Part shown: positions 57,901-64,000 of the stretch, piece by piece
Numbering within the stretch: the stretch's first letter is position 1
Layout of the letters: each line of letters starts with the position of its first letter
Assembly (NCBI GenBank): GCA_002633025.1
Contig: NMRB01001188.1
Span: 151,222 to 215,221, forward strand
Reading direction: 5' to 3'
DNA from: Notospermus geniculatus
Lineage: Eukaryota; Nemertea; Pilidiophora; Heteronemertea; Lineidae
DNA length: 64,000 nucleotides
Notes under the pieces: generated by a model
What the model was told of the DNA's origin: nothing
The model's input: the letters and a program-made list of their open reading frames with translations, nothing else
Databases searched by the model: none
Program-made: the position numbers and the translations under genes

Positions 57901-60900
57901 TTTAGTTTTGCATCATCATATCTACCAATTGGAAATTTGCCATTTTATCTAAATAGCGACTTTTGTTGATTAACAAAAGGTCCCAAAATCAACTTTTTCA
58001 TCCCGCATTTTCGGGGGCAGATTTTATATTGACTGGAAGCTTTTGTTGAGTTATGAGTTAATATCAAAGAAATTTCGCAGTATTCACTTGCACCTGTGAC
58101 TTATTATTCCATTTGTGCAAAAGGGCTTTGGCACCCGGTCTTCTACATGTACTACTGACTTACCCCTCGACACACATTATTCACATGACCCATATGGCCG
58201 ACTAGACAACTGGAATCAGGTCGTCAACTCACTTCATTGGGCTTGCTTTATGTGTCTATAAATAGCTCTCCCAGGTGGTAGTTGTCATTCCACTTCGAGG
58301 AAAATGTAGTGTGGAAGTCATTGGAAACGAACACCACATTTGAATTAAAATTGCAGACTATTCAACATGATCATTGGGCCAGTTCACAAAAGCTGAAATA
58401 GTGTCAAGTCAGATTTTCAGTACACCAGCATGTTCGAATTCAGTAGGCTCAGTGGCGATGATCACAAGGGGGTTTCTCCAAAGTAATTCCAATGGGTCGA
58501 TTTAATAGACGCTGGCTAAGCTAACCATCGGTTCCACCAAAAATAGATAGGCATGCGAAAAGTGTACAACTAAATTTTCACCCAAAAGCCCTGTTCGTAT
58601 GGATAGTAAGCGCTGTACAGAGCTTACAAAATGGGGATTTGGGGTGAAAAATTTAGCTGTACATTTTTGCACGCCTATCTATTTTTGGTGGAACCAATGG
58701 TTAGCTTAGCAAACGTCTATTAAATCGGCCCTACGTCAATCAAGAAGGTGGAAAATTTTGACATAAAAATGCTGTTTTCCCACCAATTAACACAAGATAT
58801 TTTCTTCACACCTATGGGGATGTGGGTTTTTCACCATAGTGATTCACCCTCTCAAGAAAATTTATGAAAAATTTCGAAAATAAAAAAGTTGATTTTGAGA
58901 CCTTTTGTAAATCAACAAGTGGTAGATACCATGATGCACAACTACATGTCCTATCAAATGCCGCAAACCGCATCTATCAAAATTTGATTTTCCTGTGTCC
59001 ATTTACTTATTTGAAAGACTGTACATGTGGTATAGCCTACATGAAGCAATATTCATTCATAAGTCAAGAATACTTTACAGTATTTTCACACTATGTCATA
59101 CTGACTTCTTTTACCTGCGCTTTTTCCAGACCACTATTTTGGAACCAAGTGGTGGAATATCTTGGGGCAGGACGAAAACAACCCGAATTTAAATGGACTA
59201 CAAATGGACGTCGCGGGAGTTTCAACTACATTCGATGGGCCCAATGGAATTCCGGCCTGGAACTTCCTCGGCTCGCCGAACTCTCACATAAGAATACCGA
59301 ATGCACAAGGCGGTCCCCTTGATATGCTTGGCAGCTTCACCATAGGGACAGTTTTCTACCAATCAGAGGTGGGAAACGGGGTAATCTTAGACTGGCGGGG
59401 ATCGCCGCGAAGTAAATTCGCTACTAATTTTTGGATATGGAACCACAAGCTGTTTGTAAATATAGTCGGTACAGGATTTACCCTTTCCTACCCATTTGTA
59501 TCACTCAAGAGTTGGCACTTTATTGGTGAGTACTTTCCTTCAATTCCGGGCCGCCTTATTTACGAAAGGCACTTAAAGTTTGCGACCATGCAAACTTGCA
59601 ATTATATTTTGCGAAGCCCACGCCACGGCAAAAATATCGCTAACTTAGCGATCACGCAATTTTTTTTTCGCAAACGCAATGCAAATTTTGCGACACGATA
59701 TTTAAGAAAGCCACGCTGACTTTGCGAATAGCTAATCACCACGCAAACTAGCTGAATTTTGCGGGAGGTCAAAGGCCTCTCGCAAACTTTGCGTGCTGTG
59801 GAACTATCGGCTCTCTGCTGATGCTGGTGATGAGGACGATGCTCATGCTGATGATTACTAGAACCAGCAACATGTTCAGCCCAAGTATTGCAATTAGGTA
59901 CCGTATGTCATATCATAAAGGAATCTACCATAAAGGTTTAACTGCGAACGATGAGCTTACTGAGGGATACACTTCATGCGTTGCCACCAGATGTATCTCA
60001 TTGCCTGAATTTCGGCTTTACGTAATAGGCACGAGCTTCAACTTTTTTTTGTGGTGAAGGGGTACATGAATCTGTCACTGGATGCCTTGAATTCCATTTC
60101 TGAGGATAACAGAGCTATTTTCAGCACAATTAGTGTTCCACGTGCAAATGCACGATAGCCTATTCAAATGTACACCCTTAATCATAAGTAAATGCACAGG
60201 TAATAAACTTAAATATTTCCCAAAGCTTCAGCGGATTAACATTTGCTTTTTACGGCATATATTTCCAACCTTAAAGATAATATATCACGGATATTTTCGC
60301 GGGCCACGAAAATCATTGTTTATTTACATTTTGTTTGTTTATGTCCAGTCTTTCTTTGTCTTATGAGTAATTTGTTGGTGGCATGCCCCTCTAGAAATTC
60401 TTTTGATACTGAAAATATTCAATTTGGTGGGTTGGAATGTCCCAAAAGTCCAAAATAACACAATGTAAACATCCATGTTTACAAACATTAAATGTAAACA
60501 ATGAAGTCGTGATACATTATCTTTAAGACACATTTTGAGACCAAAAATATCATGAACTTGCATGACTTGTATTTTTGACAAAAGTTTAAATTTTCTATAA
60601 AAAAGTGTGATTTTCAATCGCATATTTGTTAAAACTGGAACCAACGTCATTTTAAAGGCTCATGCCTGTCACGTGGAAGAGTCAGAATGCAAATCTGTTG
60701 AGGTTTAAAGGGATACTGTCCACATTTATAAAATGCTAAATTTGTAAGTTGAACCTTTATGCTTGATTCCTTTATGGTCATATCGACAAGAAATCAAAAC
60801 CAAATGCTAAAAAGTGTTGCAACATCGTTTTTACCCCTCGGCCCGCGGGCGGCCCGAGGGGTATTGTCATCCCCTGCGGTGGCGTCCGTCAGTCCGTCCG

Positions 60901-63900
60901 TCCGTCTGTCCATTGACGACGTTACCACTCTAGCACGTTCAAATTAAATCGGATTTTCCTGATTTTTGGTTTAAAGGTACATATATGGGTCCTTCACGAA
61001 CCTATTGATTTTTGGCCGAATCGGACTTTCCATTTGGCCACCAGGGGGCGCTTTGTGAAAACGATGTTACCGCTCTAGCACGTTAAAATTTAATCGGATT
61101 TTCCTGATTTTTGGTTTAAAGGTATATATATATATATATGGCTCCTCCACGAACCTATTGATTTTTGGCTGAATCGGACTTTCCATTTGGCCACCAGGGG
61201 ACGCTTTGTGAAAACGACGTTACCGCTCTAGCACGTTCAAATTTAATCGAATTTTCCTGATTTTTGGTTTGAAAGTATATATGTGGATCCTCCACGAAGC
61301 TATCGATTTTCGGTCGAATCAGACTTTCCATTTGGCCACCAGGGGGCGCTTTGTGAAAACGATGTTACCACTCTAGCACGTTCAAATTTAATCGGATTTT
61401 GCTGATTTTTGGTGTAAAGCTATATATGTTGGTCCTCCACGATCCTATCAATTTTCGGCCGAATCGGACTTTCAATTTGGCCACCAGGGGGTGCTTTGCG
61501 AAAACGACGTTACCACTCTAGCACGTTCAATTAAATCAGATTTTTCTGAATTTTGGTTTAAAGGTACATATGTGGGCCCTTCACAAGCCTATCGATTTTT
61601 GGCTGAATCGGACCTCCCATTTGGCCACCAGGGGGCGCTTTGCAAAAACGACGTTACTGCTCTAGCGCGTTCAAATTAAATCTCATTTTCCTGACTTTTG
61701 GTATAAAGGTATATATGTGGGTCCTCCACGAACCTATCGATTTTCGGCTGAACCGGACTTTCCATTTGGCCACTAGGAGGCGCTTTGTGAAAACGACATT
61801 ACCACTCTGGCACGTTCAAATGAGGTGGAAAGGTGTATGTGTGGCTCCTTCACAAACCTATCTATTTTCATCACATATCATCACACATGCAACGTTCAGT
61901 GAACACATAATTCAATTTACACCCACAGCCGAGGGGTCTTAAGTGCGAATAGCACGGTATTTTTTAAATAATAGTGAGCTTTCGCAAGCGCCCAGTTAGG
62001 CCCTACGACGACGTTTATCTATTGTGTGGGTATACCCAAACAATAGATAAACGTTGTCGTATGGTCTAACCGGGCGCTTGCGAAAGCTCACTAATCTTAT
62101 GCCTTTACTACTACATCTGTTTTCAAATATACACATGGGGTCTACGGCAAAACATACTGCTGGCAAAATGGACTGGAAAATCTCACTGCTGATGAAAATA
62201 TCAAGCCATGAAAAATCTTTAATAAAATCTAGTTTGATGCCAAACATGACTACCTTGGCTCAACTGGTCCTTAAGTAGGTCACTGGGTCACGGAAATAGG
62301 TCAGTTCAAACATACACTTCATAAGCTTTAGTTTGATACCAAACATGACTACCTTGGCTCAACCGGTCTTTGAGTAGGTCACTAGGTCATGGATGTAGGT
62401 CAGTTCAAACCTATACTAATAAGATTTAGTTTGATACCAAAATTGGCAACGTTAGTGATAATGGTCTTTCAGTAGCTTTATGAGCTCATGTAAAGAGGTC
62501 ATTCAAACCTACACCATGTCCCTTGTCTTGTTATTGATACTCCCTGCCAAAGATGTTCTGTTATTGATAAACCTGTTGTCCCACTTTAAGGTAACACCCT
62601 GTATATATTCAATTCCTATCAATGAATCCTTTAGAAAGATGTTCCATACCAACCCTACCACCTGAATTTGGAAAAAAGTGACTTTAAAAACGTGAAATAG
62701 CGCATTCCTGCACTCGTTTCGAAGAAGGTCGCTGGTCACTGAGAGGTGAATTAGTAACTAAGTATGTGGGTGGCAAAGAGTTACTTCAAGTGGAGCAGGC
62801 TTCAATGAGTAACACAGTAAAATGCCTTGTCAAAGTCCACACATTGCATATTATGATCTTTAAAATGTTAAGATCATGAGTCAAATTTAGTGAAGTGACT
62901 GGGTAATCAATTCTCTCATCACTCAGTTCGCCAGAATGCTCCGTAAGAGACAGCCGGTCCAAAATGTAAACAAAGATCATGTGTTCACTATCTAAAAATA
63001 GATTATACCGTCCTCACCCAAGATGGAACAGCCGTAGTGACGTCACGGAGTACCTAAGGCTCCAGTTTCATAGAGTTCACGTTTACATTTTTCTCGCGTT
63101 ACACTTCACGTTTTCCTTTCATTCCTCAGAGAAAGCATGCCACATGACAGGTAATGTGTGTCTCGTTGTGCACTGAATCGAGGAACGAAAGGAAAACGTG
63201 AAGCGTGGCGCGTGAAAAGTGTAAACGTGAACTCTATGGAACTGGAGCCTAAGCAGACCTTAAAATTCTGATTTCACTGATTTTGCCAGTGTCTCTGCAG
63301 ATACTGCAGACTACTTTTCCAATCTCGTACCCAGAGATTAGTTACGCTCGGGCCGAGGTTGATGGTCGCTACACTAATCTCTGGAGACGGCTAGCCAAAT
63401 CACGCCTTAGGTGTGATTTTTGGTATCGTGCAGTTTTAGACCGAATTTTAACCACAAATGCACTGAAATGACTTGAGATGACTTGAGTATAAAATGTTAC
63501 ACACAAAAATGTCCTTAGAAAGTTTTTTTCGAGGGATCTGTTGTACTTATCGAGGAAAATCCACAGCAATACATGGCGCACTGTATAAACTTGGATTGAA
63601 GCGGGATGCGCCGTGTGTAACGCACTTGCCATTGCATTTTGGTTCCGGAAGCCACCGCTAGGGCGCAGCCGTCTCCAGAGATTAGTGTAGCGACCATCAA
63701 CCTCGGCCGAGCGTAACTAATCTCTGGGTACGAGGTTGACTACTTTTCATGTAGGCCTACACCTACAATCCTTTACGGCAGGCGTATGTATGTTAAAAAT
63801 CACGTTTTGTTGGCGTCGGAATTGAACCAATTTCTAGTCCATAATATCGAAATTGATAAGAAACCAAATGCATGTTGTACACCAAGTATCCTGGAAAAAA

Positions 63901-64000
63901 ACATCTCGCATACTGTAGATCTGGTTATTTTGTCCCTCACTCTGTCATTCTTTTCCCGTAGGATTTAGTTTTAATAGGAACACAGGCAATGTTTTTATTT
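54298..64000 (+). CDS. LamG-domain protein, partial gene (runs off right end)
   Basis: Plus-strand exons 54298-54960, 57501-57647, 59130-59525 and 63962-64000 join in phase 1 each time. They encode LamG 1, an acidic linker, and LamG 2, which continues past the window. Both LamG copies begin W-W-x-I-L-G-Q and N-x-L-N-G-L and have S-F-T-I-G-T, a W-H-F-(V/I)-G-x-S-F-N strand and T-G-N-(I/V). These are concanavalin A-like folds that usually bind glycans or proteins outside the cell. The start and end of the gene are not visible; no signal peptide can be assigned. Confidence 0.75.
55201..56291. mobile_element. Nested foldback in LamG intron
   Basis: Outer arms CAATCAATATTGCCGTACAG and complement. 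A separate inverted-repeat element (about 55319-55937, ends TAGACTGGTTCCCGTCTTTG and complement) sits in the left arm, and an inner palindrome spans 55995-56120. Confidence 0.7.
56568..56961. mobile_element. Inverted-repeat element
   Basis: Ends TACTCTAGTTTCTTGTTTTT and AAAAACAAGAAACTAGAGTA are complementary for about 33 bases. 394 bases, non-coding. Confidence 0.75.
57100..57481. mobile_element. piggyBac-like MITE (TTAA ends)
   Basis: Long near-perfect foldback with TTAAAGGGACT and AGTCCCTTTAA ends. TTAA at 57100-57103 and 57478-57481 suits the piggyBac target site. No transposase. Confidence 0.75.
57501..57647 (+). CDS. LamG gene exon: acidic linker
   Basis: 49 codons' worth, acceptor TTGTCTACAG and donor GTAAGT, phase 1-1. 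Reads S-P-D-M-P-Y-E-D-W-I-P-H-I-D-D and ends Y-Q-C-S-Q-T-P. Its splice acceptor lies only 20 bases past a TTAA-flanked foldback element. Confidence 0.68.
57803..59026. mobile_element. Foldback with a second foldback inside (58494-58731)
   Basis: Outer arms GTACAGTATTTCAAATAAGT and complement, continuing through GCGGTTTGCGGCATTTGATA. The inner element has GGGTCGATTTAATAGACG and complement ends. It ends about 100 bases before the LamG 2 exon. Confidence 0.75.
59130..59525 (+). CDS. LamG gene exon: LamG 2, N-terminal part
   Basis: Acceptor TTTTTCCAG, donor GTGAGT, phase 1-1. Runs from H-Y-F-G-T-K-W-W to S-W-H-F-I, where LamG 1 continues uninterrupted. Confidence 0.8.
60840..61960 (+). repeat. 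Tandem array, ~150 base unit, with CTCF-type motif
   Basis: Opens with GCCCGAGGGGTATTGTCATC and a GTCCGTCCGTCCGTC run. About seven units of ACGTTACCACTCTAGCACGT, then TGATTTTTGGTTTAAAGGTA, and TGGCCACCAGGGGGCGCT. The last motif is exact at 61035, 61333 and 61622, with a few changes at 61188, 61478 and 61767. Confidence 0.85.
61973..62092. repeat. Near-perfect palindrome
   Basis: AGTGAGCTTTCGCAAGCGCC and complement; centre GTGTGGGTATACCCAAAC. 120 bases. Confidence 0.75.
62200..62520. repeat. Tandem repeat, ~120 base unit, three copies
   Basis: Units contain TAGTTTGATACCAAACATGA, CTACCTTGGCTCAAC and GTAGGTCACT(G/A)GGTCA, then GGTCAGTTCAAAC. Confidence 0.75.
63052..63253. mobile_element. Palindromic MITE
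   Basis: Ends CTAAGGCTCCAGTTTCATAG and complement; inner CACGTTTTCCTTTC mirrored. Confidence 0.75.
63324..63734. mobile_element. Foldback element with ~68 base arms
   Basis: CTCGTACCCAGAGATTAGTT through CTGGAGACGGCT is mirrored at the right end. GACTACTTTTC occurs just outside both ends (63309-63319 and 63738-63748), a possible target-site duplication. Confidence 0.75.
63962..64000 (+). CDS. LamG gene exon: LamG 2 continues (cut by window end)
   Basis: After TTTTCCCGTAG the sequence reads G-F-S-F-N-R-N-T-G-N-V-F-I when joined to the 59525 donor, aligning with G-V-S-F-N-Q-M-T-G-N-I-T-M of LamG 1. Confidence 0.75.

Larger units (their letters stand above)
59526..63961. other. 4.4 kb intron of the LamG gene, filled with repeats
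   Basis: Contains an imperfect TTTGCG-rich stretch (59560-59800), the inverted dispersed repeat (60283-60530), the CTCF-motif array (60840-61960), a ~120-base tandem repeat (62200-62520) and three palindromes. No exon is needed by phase. Confidence 0.65.

Overview
This is eukaryotic nuclear DNA, most likely from a marine invertebrate (lancelet, hemichordate, echinoderm or mollusc-like; I cannot name the species). Coding sequence is cut into short exons with GT-AG splice sites. The introns are crowded with foldback elements, MITEs, tRNA-derived SINEs and minisatellites, and a decayed non-LTR retrotransposon is present. Isolated single N characters mark joins in the assembly. No operons, CRISPR arrays or bacterial features are present.

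Layout. (1) 4199-32523, minus strand: one large gene that I rebuilt by hand from 28 exons whose splice phases agree at every junction except at two assembly Ns. It encodes a secreted mosaic protein of roughly 2,100 residues: signal peptide, acidic region, one EGF-like domain, a very basic segment, about eight copies of a ~160-residue module I cannot assign to a named family, a divergent discoidin (F5/8 type C)-like domain, a cysteine-bearing C-terminal region with an Asp-box-like motif, and a C-terminal GPI-anchor-type signal. (2) 34362-35715: two weak candidate first exons in opposite directions. (3) 37589-40582, plus strand: an intact, intronless 997-codon gene joining 12-14 ankyrin repeats to a Mab21/cGAS-like nucleotidyltransferase with a complete catalytic triad. 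This is the most interesting gene in the window. (4) 41207-43766, minus strand: the C-terminal half of a cystathionine gamma-lyase-type PLP enzyme in six exons, with an apparent one-base frameshift and no visible N-terminal half. (5) 44940-54200: repeats, including a ~4.9 kb broken foldback with a retrotransposon fragment, a SINE and a 216-N gap inside it. (6) 54298-64000, plus strand: exons of a second extracellular-type gene with tandem LamG (concanavalin A-like) domains. It runs off the right end. Its last 39 bases complete a splice that rejoins the second LamG domain across a 4.4 kb repeat-filled intron.

Working together: the genes share no obvious pathway. Two encode surface or secreted adhesion-type mosaics, one a putative innate immune nucleotide-cyclase receptor, and one a sulfur amino acid enzyme. 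Two tandem arrays (45108-45710 and 61035-61784) repeat a sequence matching the animal CTCF motif and bracket the region between the cGAS-like/lyase genes and the LamG gene. The window also holds an exon duplication bounded by Ns that is more likely two alleles than two genomic copies.
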